Counted from the stretch's first letter, positions 24,071 through 41,729 are shown. The stretch: 64,000 nt of DNA from Magicicada septendecula (GCA_034769895.1 CM068369.1:426027479-426091478); one strand, 5' to 3'. Notes: a model not told the origin generated them from the letters alone. Made by a program: numbers and translations.

Positions 24071-25967
24071 AATTAATTACAGATATATAAAAATGTTATT
24101 TATTGTGCTTTAGTTATTAAAATGTGTTCATAACAATGAAAATTTATTGTAAATAAAATGTGATTAAAATTAACTCCGTAAAGCTTATATTAGGGCAGCA
24201 GTCACTGATTGATTGAAATGTTGATCTAATTTGTACAAGTGAACAAAAATTTATAAAATTGTTGTATGAAGAAGAAAATTGTGTCACACAGACGTACAAT
24301 TTATACAGAAATGTTCAGCACAGTGTGTAGAACAACAAACATTTTAAACTCTAAAATTTGTACTTTACATGACAAAATTGCAAAGACAGAAAAGGAGAGA
24401 AGTATAGGGGACACACATGGGTGAGACAGTGTGCGACAGCTCCCATAAGAGCCAGTACTGAAAATTAACCTGCAATGGCGTTTAATTTATTGGGCGTGTG
24501 AATGAGTCTAGTACATTTTTTTTGTTTTTAATATAACTCATATCCCAAAACACAGTACTGTATTTTATTGTCTCCACATTATTTAATCAGCTGCCTAACT
24601 GAATTAACACATGTAAATTTTCACATGGCCATATAAATCAGTGAAGAATATTGTTAAGTGTTGAAAAATAATTACACACCGTATCAATTTCTTCAAACAC
24701 CTAGAATAAAGTATTGTCTTAATCAATACTGGTATGTTTTAAAATGTTTGTGTACACTTTTTATTTAATTAATTTTTTTCATGAATAGATCCTTTTCAAG
24801 CATTAGATCCAAGGGTTGTTGCAAGATTTTAAAAATTCTCATTACATTACCCTATAAGAGTCATCTAATCACAGGGTCAGCAGAATACAGTATGTAAGGA
24901 GTTGTATGTGTGTGTTTTGTACGCCAACCTGTTACATTTATATGTAATGAAGAATCACTATTCCAACTTTATAATCTTCTAATGTACTAACCACTATTTA
25001 AGCATTGCAATCCAACTAATGCTTACATAGAAGACAATAAAGTATACTAGTGTATTGTTTGTCTCTGACAGCAGGGTGGAAAGAAAGAACCCATACATAA
25101 GCATGAGGTATGAACAGTATGTCAGTATTATATGTTAATCACTGAATCAAAAGATCCAGTGACCTGCCAGTTTTCAGAACTCCTTTCAAAGTCTCTAGAT
25201 TTTTGTTAATATTATGTTTTTGAAATCAACAATTTTTTATAATTTCTGTTGCCCAAATTTTTATTGTGTTTAAGGGGTTTTTTAATTCCATTTATTATTT
25301 CCTCAGTTAGCAACCTTGCACAATAATAATCTATAAATTTTATAACAATAAGAATTGACATTTATTCTTATCAGGTAGCTATATAATTAAAAAATGCATC
25401 TTTCGTTAACTTAAATATACTTTAAAATGTGTACAAAATTCTTCAGAGAAATTTAAATTTTATTCTAAAGTAAAATCTAAACATATAATATTCGATCATG
25501 TTTAAATTTTTTGTCTTGAGAATATGTTGATTTTGTTGTGAATTCAATAGTAACAGCAATTCATTTACATCCCCTTAGTGAACTGCCAGGTACTCACCTG
25601 TAACAGTTTATATGGTTAGTCTGAATAGTCTACTTTTAAATTAAAATGTTCAGTGGAAACTTGTTAAAATCAACCATTTTAAAACGGCAACATCTGAACA
25701 TTAATGAGTATGCAAGCATAACACATACAAGCTTTATGAAAATGAATTCTTTTTCTAATTATAATTCTTCGACACTCGACCTTCAAAAGTATATAATTTT
25801 GTAAATCGTCCAAATGCAAATTCCAACAGGTAAAACGTATGCAACAGGTCCAGATTCAGTGGACGGGCTAGTCCAGAATGTAAACAAAGCCTCTATACTA
25901 TGAATGGGGGTGGTCAGTGAACCGTGTCTCCTTTTCATGTAGCTACAGTTCAGTTTTCACCATTACA
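24071..25967. other. AT-rich intergenic sequence and tetraspanin 5' flank
   Basis: No gene or transposon ends recognised. The last 100 bp before the tetraspanin start should hold its 5' UTR and promoter, but I see no convincing TATA box at a useful distance. Confidence 0.4.
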
Positions 25968-28900
25968 ATGTCTGGATCAAATATGTGGTGTACAAAGAAG
26001 GATTTCTCTGTACTTTCACTTATATTTGCCAACTTTCTCCTTCTTGTAAGTTTCTTGGTTTTCTTTTATAATCAATGTGCTTATTTATAACTATTTTGAA
26101 GATTTTTTTACTGCACATGGTGATTAGTTTTATTGATATTAAATATACTAAATTAAATGGTGGTGGATGTGATTTTGTAATTAAGAATTATTCTGATATA
26201 TGATAAGTGAAATCAATGAAAAATGAATGTATTATCAGATTCCTTTTGAGTATTTAGTAACTGTTGAGAATAAAATTATTTTTATTTTAAGATAGTCTTG
26301 TTAAATTAATTATTTAAGTGTATACATACGTTTAGACGTGTAACTTTTTATTTACTAATAACTTGTTTCTGCTATAAATTATTTATAACATTTTTGCATA
26401 AGCCTACATCGGGGAGGGTTTTTCATCTGCATAAGAGAACTCTGATTCAAAATCAACACTGTATTAAACTCAATCAAACCTTTTCTCTTTGTAATATTGA
26501 TATCTGCAAGTTCTTTTGTTAAATATTAACTAAAAGTGAAATTTTTATTTTGTTAAATAAGTTTTAGTTATAGAAAAAAATTAATAGCTCTTTATATTAA
26601 TGGCGTCATTAAATATTATGAGAAGTTTAAGACAGGTGATGCCTGCATTCTTTACTCTAGCCATTTAGATGTTTACATTAATCTCAGTTGAAAATAAATT
26701 TCGTCTTCGGTTTATTTAGAAATAAATTTAAAAACGTTTTGGTACCGTACTACAGTACTTGTGTATAATAAGACTCATGTAGAATAAGTTACTCTGTTCT
26801 AAGCATTGATCATCATGTACACAGTACTGTGCCATTCATTTAAATCTCGGTCTATTGCATACCATTAGCTTTGACACTTATATAATAATTGACATACTTG
26901 CATACAGTGATTACCATATTAAACATTACTTATAGTACACAAATGTGAAATGCAATAATCTGCATCCAAACATGAGGTGATAGCTGTTGAATTGTGAATG
27001 TGTGTGTGTGCGTGTAACTCATTGAAATACTACAGATTTATACAAAACATTCGTCCAAATTTTATAAAATTAAATTTTGCTCATTCTAAATTAAATGATA
27101 AATTATATTACTTCACATTCATTATAATGTATCCAATTGGCAGGTGGGTGGTGTGGGTTTGGTTGGATTTGGAGTCCTACTGCTGGATGACACTGAGCGT
27201 GTACTAATATCCAGACTGGTGTTAACTCCATTGCCACAGCCTCTCTTCTACTATGTGTCGCTAGTTATGATGTCTGTGGGACTTATACTGACTGCATTAT
27301 CAGTTCTCGGCTGCTGGGCTACGCACCTTTACAACTACTGCCTTCTCGCCTTTGTATGTTAAGTATAAACTATCAGTTACTAAGTACAAATTAAATAGGC
27401 ATTATTTTCTATTGGTATTGTGATATGTTGATTTTATGATCGCAGACTATTTGGTTTTATTGCTTAGTAAACCTGTCTAGCTGTCAATTCAGTATGGTTG
27501 TTTATAAACTGCTATGTAACAACTTGGTGTGTTTTAAAGAGGGCTGAGTTTAAATAACACATTTCATATGCCACAACTCACACACGTTTCTAAACACTCA
27601 CAGATTCTTATACAAAACTGTATAGTTGTTCAAATAATATACACAATACAAGATAAGCAGATAATGTGTTGTGTTTTCCAAGTATTTGCAATTGATTTAA
27701 AACATAAAAGCAAAGTTGTTTACAAAAGACTTCATAGAATAAAATTTAGTTTAGCAATAAAAAACTAACATCATATTTAACCTGTTATGCTTATATTACA
27801 ACTTGTCTTTACAATTGTGAAATGACAATGACTACATTGATTTATTTACAGACATGTCGCAGATTCTTATTTTCAATAGGTATACAAAGTTGTAAATATT
27901 AATTTACTATAAATTAACAAATTACAGTAAATGTTAAAATTGTGTAACATCTATAAATTGCAAAGGAATTCAAAAGAACGATGCACAATAGTTTTAAATA
28001 GGTAATTTATGCAATATCGTCTACAATGTCAATTTAAGGGAATTTCATAATATTTGAAAGTGCATAGACTATGATAGAAGGATGGGCCAACAAAATCCTT
28101 ACAAGGGGTTATTGTGCAAACAATGAACAATATTCTCACCAATTTTGGTAGAAAAAACTTACAGCCGTTCAAATTTGGCTGAAAATCGCATTTTTTGAAA
28201 TTCTTGCTTCCTTTGAAAGCTTGCAACTGTAGAGTATCATAATCAAATTCAATATCCAAGGTTTCATGTTAAAGTGCAATCAAATACAAAAATAATGAGA
28301 CCTATAGGAAGCTTTTTAGTTGACATGTTGACTTTTGGTGCTATTTTTAAAATTTTTAATATTTTAGCATTGCACAGTCAGCTCTCACAAAACGCCCTTA
28401 GCATCAGGGCAGTTGCATTTAATTTTACTAAAATGTATAGGAAATAAAAATGAGCCCCTACACATGTAATTGGTTTATGTGGTGCAGAGATATTAATTTT
28501 TACAAATAACCTAAAATCAGCCATTTTGGGGCCTTTACGGGAATTTATTTCAGGACTGTGAGCACCTAGATGGCTAAAATTTTGGCTGTGACCATATTTT
28601 CGAGGGTACTTCAACACACCTCACTATGGATGAAATCAGTGAACCATATGGGCAAACTTCCTACAAAAAGTATTTATTGGATATTCACACACACACCCAC
28701 ACACATATAATACAGTGGAACTTGGTTATAACGTCATTGAAGGGACCAAAAAAATAATGACGTTATGTCCGAGTGACGTTATAAAAGACCCTGTAAAATC
28801 ACTAGTAAGGAAGGAGAAATAAAAAAAAAGATCTTCGCATTATTAACATTATTCGTGATATTTATTCTAAAGTTTACAAACTGCATTTCATTTATACAAA

Positions 28901-31900
28901 CAGCATGAAGAATATTTTAAAAGATCAAAAATAAAGTACATGTAACTTACATTTAGGCTTATTTTGAGATTGATAAAAGAGATATTTGGTAAATTAAAAT
29001 TTTTTGGAAAAAAAAATTTTACTATAAGTAGTATGTGTACGCACCCAGTACTTGCCAAAAGCAACCCAGTATGCATGTAAGGGGGAACATATCGGTTGAG
29101 GATCTGGCATGGTATAAGGCCAGGGTTTTGATTTTGGGGGTGGAATGTTAGAAGGTTAGGTGCATTATGGTGCGTATCTGTTCGATTTTTATGGTGTTGG
29201 GATCTCGAGTAGAGAAGTCCAGTAATCTCGCTCAGGTGCAACCATAGTCGCCGAACTAAGGGGGTAGTTTCCCCATGATGCGTTAAGAAATTAACGGGGG
29301 GTTGTTGGCACCATATCCTCACCAATCCTCTTAGGGGTAGCAATGAGAGTTCTTCTGTTTCGACAAAAGACCTCTCATTGGGGGGGGGGTATTGTAATAG
29401 GGCAAAATGGGGTATGTCATTTTATTTTATTTATTTCATTTCAATTGTAATCCCACGCAGAAAACGGTTTCAGTCAGACAAAGAACAACGTTGTGATTTT
29501 GCGAGTGGGCATGGCAAGACGCATTAACATTCCAGGAATTTCAGTGGTGTGTTACGCACTTGGGCGCGCAACTTGAGCACGCGCGTGGACAGGACGCTAA
29601 GCAGCCTCACCCGATGCTAACTAAAATGTCGAAACTGTAAAGTTTCTATCAGCACGTGTTCGATTGCTGGCGGAAATCTGACAAAAATCACGCCTACCAG
29701 AGTCACGTGATGAATGCCAGTGAAATATCGTCACCGCCGAACACACATTAACAACCCATGTTCCTTGTAAGTGGACGAACATTTTGTCACCAGCAGGCAT
29801 TGTAATTTCCATCTTGTCCAACTTTTGGAGAGGGGCATTTTGTTAACGCTCTCGGCAGTCACCCACCAACGCTACGCCTGGCCAGGCAAACACAAGTGGT
29901 GGCTCACAAGTAAATTTTAAATTGTGGATAGAATGTAACTAAAGTATTGAAAAAGTGTAAAACGATGAAGCAAGTACAGTGAACAAAACGTAATCTAGAA
30001 AAGACATTCAAAATTAAAGTTCGGACATAAAATCAGTGCAGTACGCCACGAGGAGGAATCCAAATGGTGACGTAAAAATACAACCAAATTGATATATCAG
30101 TAACTACATTAGAAAAGGACCTAAAATAAATAAATAAGGGGGTAAAATTGTATGAGAGTGAGTGTGGGCAAACTGGGTTGTTTTCAATAAAATAATTATT
30201 AGAATAAGTTTAGCAGGTAAAAATTTAATTGTTTAACATAATTCTGAGAAAATCATAACATTTTGGTGGGAGAAAAAGAAAAAGGGGCATTTAACAGAGC
30301 ATAAAATAAAATAAAAGATGAGTTACATTATATAAAATGAGTGTAGTGTACATTATTAGTGTAACCTAGAAATCATACTTGTATTTCCCAGTTCGTGCGA
30401 CGTAACCTTGGACCTATTAAGGTGAGTGGGAGTTATATTCATATTATTAAATAAATGTGTTAATTTATAAGAGCACAAGTAGTACAATATTTAGTGACGT
30501 TGAAACCGGGAATTTTTATAATGTTAAAGATATCAGTTTGACCGGACTTATGACAAAATAACGCTACACCCGAGTTGACGTAACAGCCGAGGCCGTAATA
30601 ACCAAGTTCCACTGTATTGTGATATTGTTTAATATAGTTTCTTCTATAAGTAGTGTATTGCGTTTTTGTCGTTTCAATGCCTTACGCATGTTTCACTGAA
30701 AAAAATCCGCATCTTCTCAGGTTTGTAAGTAAACTTCTGATTATTTTCATTTATATGAAAATAAAATCTATCCTTTCTGTTCACAACATGAATTTAGACA
30801 GTTTGAATATAACAAAAACATGTTATGTTTAGTGCAAGTTGCAACTAACCAGTGGTTTGTGGAACACATATGGTAGGTCACAAAACAGTGATAGTAATTT
30901 AATAAAAATATATATTGACTTAAAGTATGTAAAATACATACTTTTTTACTAGTTCACCGTTCTTGCTTTAAGTCTAAGATCTGCTTTAACTATTAACTTG
31001 TTTTGTTTTTTTATACCTACAAAGTGTTTTTACCTTCAGTGTTGTATTGTGTTGCACTTCTTGATGTTAAGCAGGAACTTTGTGTTACAGTAGCTTTAAG
31101 ACTCCTTATTTTTCTTACATAAGAGACTGGCAGTTAGAATCACTGAGCCTGGCAAAGTCAATCACTGTCAGACTTTCTGCATTACTCCTAAAAGTGCAAA
31201 TTTTGTGTTTCTGTACAGAAAACAAAAAAGTCACTATAGACACCATAATTTAAAAAAAAAACTATGTTAGGCTATCTTATACCTTGTCTTGAAACAATTG
31301 CATTTTATGTTTTTTTTGTTAGGGTGTGGTATATGGATTTATCTGAGAATGAATGAAAATGTACTCCACTATATAGCATGAAGTTAGAATAAATTATGTA
31401 GCACTGCGGTTTATGATAAGAAAGCTCTTTTTAGGTAGTATGTTGTGCTACTATTGTACTTTATTATAATTATCAGTTACGCTGTTGTTCCAACATTTAT
31501 TTAAAAGTTCTTTAACGAAATGGCCAAAGCAGGGGTGGGGACAAACAGGACTGGACTCCACCCAGAGTTGACAAATTTTGTGAATCTCTTAATTTTTAGG
31601 CTGTTTTATTTATTTTTTTTTTTCAGCTGTGTATGCTAATATAGTAGTAGCTGGTTTTTAAATGTACAGACAGGAATATTTATATTTATATACACACAGC
31701 ATTAGTGTGTATGTTTTAAATACGAATATAGGAAAATTAATTCAGTCAATAAGTATCTTTCAACAATGTTTCAATAATGCGTTTTTTAATTGTGTTATTA
31801 CCACTTACTTTAATGGGATTGATTTCAGAATGTTATGCATTCTTCAGCCACTTTAAAGATAGTAATATTGATTAGTCTTAACTTGTTTTTTCTTTTATAT

Positions 31901-34891
31901 GAAGCCAACCCAACCTCAGACCCCCTCCCAAAGCCAAATTCTAGATACACTGTAGCCGAGCAGGTTACAACTCCTCCTTTGGGTTAGGGTGCAATTGGAG
32001 TCTTAAGGTAAAGATCACCAAGACTACCATTGTTTATCACTTAAACTTCCTCACCATTTATTTTTTTTATAGTTTTTTAAATTAAAATTTTGTGTGTATC
32101 TGCTAGATATGCATTATGCTTTTAATGTGTAAATTACAACATTAGTCATTATATAAACAAATAAAATGCATAGAAAATATTTTATGAATCATATTGTAAT
32201 TCAAAAATTATTTTATTTGTTTTTTCAGTACTTATTTATGCTGATTTTACTGCTAGTGGGTGAATGTGTAGTCATTGTATTGGTAACACTGTGTCCCCAG
32301 TATCTAGGAATAAATTTAGAAAGAGAAGACATACAGGACAGTTGGCAACGAAATTATGGTGTACCAGGACGGGAACAATACACTGCTGCCATCGATCTTG
32401 TCCAAACAAAGGTTTGTATAATATGCTATGACATAATATGGGATATGAGTATTTTTAATCCGGCGATGAATAGAAGCACACAAATAATATGGAGTAAATA
32501 ATACATTCCCCTCATGATAGCTGATAATGTTTATTGTTGTACTGGCAGTCACACTCACTACAATATGAAGTTATGTATTATAATTAAATTTTTGGATTTC
32601 GTTGTCCATGACGTGTCCGTTACTTAACTAAATATCACTATTACATTAATAGGCTATAAGGTAAAACTTTATGCTTTTACTATTTCTTGTATGAAATTGC
32701 TAAACTGCAAACAACCTGTTGTTCAAGACCTGATAATGTCAGAGATGACGAAAAGCTTTGTCTGAACAAAAATTTTAGCAGTTTAGCAATTTCATAAAAG
32801 AAATAGTAAGGATGCCTGCTAATTCAAATAATATGAAGAATAAATTTATGCTTTTACTTATAAAAAACCTAGTGTTCCGAGTCGTTAATGTAATACTGAT
32901 ATTTAGATAATTAAATTGTTAGATACTTTTTTTAACTAGTTGATATGAAGTTAAATAGGAAAACAAGCTACAAATATTTATTTAGAAAATGAGTATATTG
33001 GTAAACTGTGATAAAATTTTGATATAATTAAGGATTCAGCTTTTTTCAGATTTTAAGACTAATTGCAATTAGTCTAACTAATTAATTAACTAATTAGACT
33101 AATTGCATTTATTTCAACTTTGATAAGATTGTGGGAGTTGAATCCATGAATATATAAAATACTTTCTACTACTTTAGAGAAGTAATAATTAGTATTAATT
33201 TTTAATGTATAAAAAAGCAATCCCTGTTAACTTATGTCTGTTACTGTAAAACTCTTGTTTGTATTTGTAATTTTTTTAGTTCCAGTGTTGTGGTATAAAC
33301 AATGGAAATGATTACACCATTTCATGGTGGAGATTACGTGATCTGGCACCTCCTTCATTGCTTGTGCCTTTGTCGTGCTGTGTTCAAGAAGAGCCTGCAG
33401 CGTTCCTGGACCCAAAACCAGTAAATGCTTCACTGTGTGAAGATTCCAAGTTGGACAATTACAGACTTGCACGGCATTTGGAGGTAATCACAAAGTCACG
33501 AATAAATTTAGGAATAGCAGGTTGATCACTCTGTGTTTAGTGTATGTGTGTGTGTGTGTGCGCGTGTGCGTGTTTCTGTTTTATAAAAAGGTATTAAGAT
33601 GTCTGATTATTTTAATTGTTTACCATAAATAAATAATTTTTCACATTTTTCTAGATGCCAAGTGAGTAGTAGTAATAAGTGGCTGAAATGTGTAAGAAAA
33701 TAAATAGTATTGTCACTCTATTTATTTAGCACACAAGGAGCAATAATTTATACAATCTATAAAGCTTAATTGACAAAAAAAGGTATTGCCATAATAGCAT
33801 ACTGTATTTTCCATATTCGAATAAAATTAGTTGAAATATAACATAGGAGACTTAATCATAACCAAGGAGTGAAGGATTTTTTAAGAATTTGAAGAAGAGT
33901 AATTGTTTATAAGTGTTGTTTTCAGTAATGGAAACCATGAAAGAATACAATAGAAGGGAGTAGTCTGTGTATAATTCTGAGTATATTGTACTATTCTGTG
34001 TTAAAGTTATTTGTAACAAAAATAATTCGGTATATACTAATATTTCAGGACTTACTAACATGCATAGAAATTGTAATGGATAGTGAATTTATTAAGGTGA
34101 GATGCTGGTGTAAACAAATTGCACAATTAATGTACTTATATGCCCACTGACATTGTGTATTAGCAACCTATACACAGTGACAGTATTACCTTGCAGCTCC
34201 TGTACGGTTAACTACTGTATGTTTTAAAGGGCTGATACTGTCAGCTGTACCTAACTATAGTAAGTTTGGGGAATAAAATTTGCAAATTTTGTAATTGGGG
34301 TTCTTTCTGGTTTTTATGAAGCTAATAAAATTAGGCCCTTATCCGACTACTTCATTTTCTTCTCATGTAGGTGTTATCTTATCCTTTGGAAAGTCCTACT
34401 GGTATTTCTTCTTCTGAGGAAAAAGTGATCTACATTGACTGTTTCTTCCTAGTATCTGTGCCTCTGAAGAGAATGATTGGTACTTAATTCTACTGGATAA
34501 AAACAAGGAATTTTTATGTCCTTCCTCGGAAGCTGATACAGTTTTGGTAGATGGAATCTATAATAATAAGAGAATTATCCAGTGTATACTCTAAGTATGA
34601 AGTATGACTGGACTTTGTATTCAACCCTTCCTCTACATTATCTGTGTACATGACAAATGTGTTACAATTTTTAATTTACTTTTATAGGGCTGCTTGGAGC
34701 AACTAAACAATTGGCTTATGGAACAGATAAGGATGAGCTTTTTTGGAAGTATGTGTGTGTTGGCTATGGAATTGTTACTTCTGCTTCTTACAATTGTGGT
34801 GTGCATTAAACAGAATCACAAGCATCAGAAACCGCTGCCACCTCAGATCCATGACAATAAGTATCCAAGTTTTCCATATTCGGGTTCTTGA
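25968..34891 (+). CDS. Tetraspanin family membrane protein, five coding exons
   Basis: Exons: 25968-26045, 27144-27353, 32229-32411, 33280-33483 and 34688-34891 (stop TGA). All introns are GT-AG and all junctions phase 0, giving 292 residues. The start MSGSNMWCTKKDFS places a short cytosolic tail before TM1 (about residues 14-38, across the exon 1/2 junction). TM2 (about 56-80) ends with the GCW(A) signature. TM3 is about 97-119. The large extracellular loop (about 120-240) has the family hallmark CCG (FQCCGINNGN) plus a second CC (PLSCC), SLC and GC, making six cysteines for three disulfides, and a possible N-glycosylation site NAS. TM4 (about 247-270) is followed by a Lys/His/Pro-rich tail ending YSGS. 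Tetraspanins organise partner receptors and integrins in plasma or endosomal membranes; the specific partner is unknown. The second intron (4.9 kb) carries transposons. The exact orthologue is not assigned. Confidence 0.92.
28713..30614. mobile_element. pogo/Tigger-like non-autonomous DNA transposon in tetraspanin intron 2
   Basis: The inverted ends CAGTGGAACTTGGTTATAAC and the inverse of ATAACCAAGTTCCACTG are flanked by TA on both sides (28711-28712 and 30615-30616). A following GAAGGGACC...GACGTTATGTCCGA motif is characteristic of pogo/Tigger ends. No transposase frame. Most of the interior is an LTR fragment (29000-30260), so the original element was much shorter than 1.9 kb. Confidence 0.75.
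29020..30275 (+). mobile_element. LTR fossil inside the pogo-like element
   Basis: A block resembling 1700-1930 (TATGGTGTTGGGATCTCGA...) is followed by a polypurine run (CTCATTGGGGGGGGGG). A candidate LTR then spans 29393 (TGTAATAGGGCAAAATGGGG) to 30260 (ATCATAACA), with a primer-binding-like TTTTGGTGGGAG after it. It is broken and non-coding, and belongs to family A by LTR start and pre-polypurine block. Confidence 0.45.
32590..32910. mobile_element. Foldback/MITE family M, copy 2, with a nested hairpin
   Basis: Tail TTTTGGATTTCGTTGTCCAT...CGTTAC at 32590-32622, arm TAAATATCACTATTAC at 32627, and opposite arm CTTATAAAAAACCTAGTGTT...GATATTTA ending near 32905. Inside, 32680-32813 is a second inverted structure (GAAATTGCTAAACTGC versus GCAGTTTAGCAATTTC). 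It lies in tetraspanin intron 3, between the exons ending at 32411 and starting at 33280. Its unbroken tail-to-arm join provides the empty-site sequence for the LTR insertion at 14474. Confidence 0.78.
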
Positions 34892-36828
<1,937 letters not shown>

Positions 36829-37895
36829 TCTATATAAAACTCAAAGTCTGAGGATTTATGTGTACTGAATACAAATCCACACCGTTACACCGATTATCAC
36901 CAAATTGTGCACAGATAACCTTTGACACAAGGCGAAAAACACTGTATAACTTGGAATTTGATATTTTGCCCCGTTCATACGATTTAGGCCCTTTTAATTA
37001 TGCCTTTTCGTTGACGCGTATAAAAATGTCAACAACACCATGGAGACCAGAATCAATTACCGTAGTAACAAGTAAATAAACAAATGATATTTAGCGGCAT
37101 ATTAACTGTACCTTTATCCGTTCCTGCAGTTTTTAATATGCGATTGTATCGATATATTTTGTATACAGATACATCTATATATTTTGTAATTGCCTTAAAC
37201 GATTATAAAATTTATGTTTATACGTATTTCTGATGATGGAATGAATAAGTAATGACATATATTAAATACTACTACTACTAAAGATGTCAACAACACCATG
37301 GAGACCAGAATTAATTACCATAGTAACAGGTAAATAAACAAAAGCTATTTAGCGGCATCGGAACTGTACATTTATCCATTCCTGTAGTACATTTTCGATG
37401 TTTTCTATGTGATTGTATCGATATATTACAATGTGGAAAAGAAGAAGTGTACTAATTGTAAATTGTCCTATTACTTAATGCAAAGCAAAATACGTGTTGT
37501 TTTCATTTGTGAGGTTAGGTGACAACGGTTTTTGGTTTTTAGTTTACTGCTGAAATAAATAAAAGCCATGGTTGAGGAAAACATAACGTTTAATATGTTA
37601 TAAAATGCTTCTAACACAGTAACACTTAAAGAATTTAGCGTTTTTGATTTATCAGGTACTGTATAAATATCTCCAAAGGCTTTATAAATGGGTATTTTTA
37701 AATCCCCAAAGGCTGTTGCACCAACATAATAATTTAGTACAAGTGTTGAAAACAGCTTTGGAGAGAATTTGAGTAATGAGTACAAAATTGTTATACAAGC
37801 TGACAGAACGCCATATAGACATAGACAATAAAAATTATAGTATAATACTTTTAAAAATTCAAATATTCACGTGCGAAACCACGGGTAACAGCTAG
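36829..37895 (+). mobile_element. Non-autonomous Helitron (HINE) 3
   Basis: Starts TCTATATAAAACTCAAAGTC directly after A and ends ACGTGCGAAACCACG (hairpin) with terminal CTAG at 37892-37895, followed by T. These are the A|TC...CTRR|T hallmarks. Internally a block (GATGTCAACAACACCATGGAGACCAGAAT) occurs twice, near 37025 and 37283, each with the following AATTACC-TAGTAACA-GTAAATAAACAAA. No Rep/helicase frame; 1.07 kb. Confidence 0.72.
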
Positions 37896-39638
<1,743 letters not shown>

Positions 39639-40015
39639 TTTATACAAGCTGAAGAAATAAAATACTGGAGATAAGTTGTTTTTTAATGGGGTTAGTTAAG
39701 GTCAGAAACAAGGAAATGTGGAGTCAAGCTGAAGCAGATATTACAGACTATCAAAGCCAAGCAGCTAAGGCGAATAAAATGGAGATGGAGGCATCAACGC
39801 AACATAGAAAATGGGCAGGCCTAAACTATAATAAAGGAAATGTTTAGAAACTCTAATCACTAACAGAGACTTCCAGGAAACAGACTGAGGACATAAGAGA
39901 ATGAACACTGGAATGTGGAAGATATTGACAAAGTATGACAACCAACACACACATCATAAATGCACACATGTGTATAGGTTGTAACATTTATTTAAATAAA
40001 TATAATTAAATTACT

Positions 40016-40270
40016 GCCGACTCAGAACACAAGTTTTTTTATGGGTAAAAATGTAAAAGTTTTACCTCATAGCCTGAACCAGTTTTCGGTTTTAAAAAAC
40101 TTCAGATGAGCCTCTGAAGAAGCTTTTTAAAAGCAAAAACTGGTTCAGGTTATAAGGTAAAACTTTTATGTTTTTACCCATAAAAAACTTTGTGCTCCGA
40201 GTCGGTAGTGATTTAATTATGTTTAGTTAAAGAACGGACACGTCATGGACAACAAAAACCAAAAATTTAT
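40016..40270. mobile_element. Foldback/MITE family M, copy 3
   Basis: Arms ACTGCCGACTCAGAACACAA...and the inverse ending GTGCTCCGAGTCGGTAGT enclose inner arms GCCTGAACCAGTTTT/AAAACTGGTTCAGG. The one-sided tail AACGGACACGTCATGGACAA is at 40233. The centre (CCTCTGAAGAAGCTTTTTAA) matches copy 1. Non-coding. Confidence 0.8.
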
Positions 40271-41492
40271 TTAAAGTCTACTAAATCTACACCTCCTTTT
40301 CATACAGCTACCTTACTTTTCATCTCAGTTCCTGGAATGTAAAAATACATAGTCAGAGTAAAACAGACACATAATTTTATAGGTCATTTGATTACTTTGG
40401 TGTAGAATGGTTATAAACTTTTTATAGAGAAATCGTATATTCATAAAACAAGAAATAAAAAAATAATTTTCTATTTTTTTATTTTTATTTTACTGCATAA
40501 AGTATATATTATGTATTTGTAGTAATTCATTTTAGATCTATACAAAAATTCTGGTGATACTAGACTATTCATTTGTTTTGAAAATACACCTATCAAAGTT
40601 TTTTAATATAGAAACTAAGATTCTGATTTTATAAGAACTGTGCTATTCATAACTTAGAAATGCTTAATTCATAACTTTAATTATGTGTTCTAAATTTAAT
40701 TGCATTAAAGAGAAGTAAATTTAAAGAACCTTTAGGAATTTGTTTCACATTTTCGTATTTCCTATTTTATTCTGTTTTCAGTTTCCAATGTTCAGGTTGT
40801 GACAGTGTTCAAATGGACATGGTATATTAAAAAAACATATGACAAGTTAGGTTTTCATTACAGTCAAAAGAAACGGATATGATACTGCTGTACTTTGTAT
40901 AAAAATATATCAGTCTGCTAATAATTAGATAGTGGGCTCATGAGTTAGGGCCACAATGACCATGTGGTGAAGATAGAAAATGTACAGTGTAAGGAGTACA
41001 GAAAATTATGCAATAGAACTTCTATGGTTTAACATGGGCAATTATTCAGTGAGAATTGGGAAACTCTAGCTAAGAATAGTTTTTTATGTGCTACAGGACA
41101 CTTGTTGTACAGGAAACAAGTGTTTAGTGTAGAACCAGGTCTGCTGGTTGTAAGTGAAGGCACCTTAACACAGATATATAGTAACGCAGCATAGTGACCA
41201 GGAATCTAGGAGATTGCAGTGCTTTGACAGTCTAGTTGGATGGTTTCACTAGTTTAGGGAGTCATTACATGATATTTTTGGCAGTTTTCCATAGACACAA
41301 AGTAAACATGTTAAGATGAAGTTGGCCTATAACTATGACAATTTTTTGACCTTGGCCTTAAATTACATCGATCAGGCATTACTTCTTTTGCCAGCAGTCC
41401 ACAGTAGCTTCTGAATGGAAGTATGATCATATCAAGACATCCAAGGTACTCTCATTCTAACAGACTTGACTCCAATTTTTTTTATTAAATGG
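40271..41492. other. AT-rich intergenic sequence
   Basis: No gene or repeat recognised. Confidence 0.4.
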
Positions 41493-41652
41493 CTTATTTG
41501 TTAAACTGCTAAGTGCCATGTTCTGGACGAGGCCTTTCAGTGTTTCCACCATTTTCAAGTCCAAAATCACGACCCAGATTTAGGACTTGAAAATGGTGGA
41601 AACACTGAAAGGCCTCGTCCAGAACATGGCACTTAGCAGTTTAGCAAATAAC
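41493..41652. repeat. Near-perfect 66-bp inverted repeat (long hairpin)
   Basis: The left arm 41497-41562 and right arm 41583-41648 pair over 66 bp with one mismatch, with a 20-nt loop. The outer ends (TTTGCTAAACTGC) match the ends of the hairpin nested in MITE copy 2. Near-perfection implies recent origin or ongoing correction. The arm sequence (TGGACGAGGCCTTTCAGTGT) is not low-complexity. It is probably a small foldback element; a hairpin transcript is possible. Confidence 0.85.
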
Positions 41653-41729
41653 CACGAAGAAGTTGGAGTTACAGAGACTGCTAATTTAAATAACAAGATT
41701 AATTTTCACTTGTGAACTTACTTGTCTTT

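Noticed and set aside
28029-28617. Two minus-strand frames in tetraspanin intron 2
   Set aside because: No domain; antisense within an intron; composition like flanking intron sequence.
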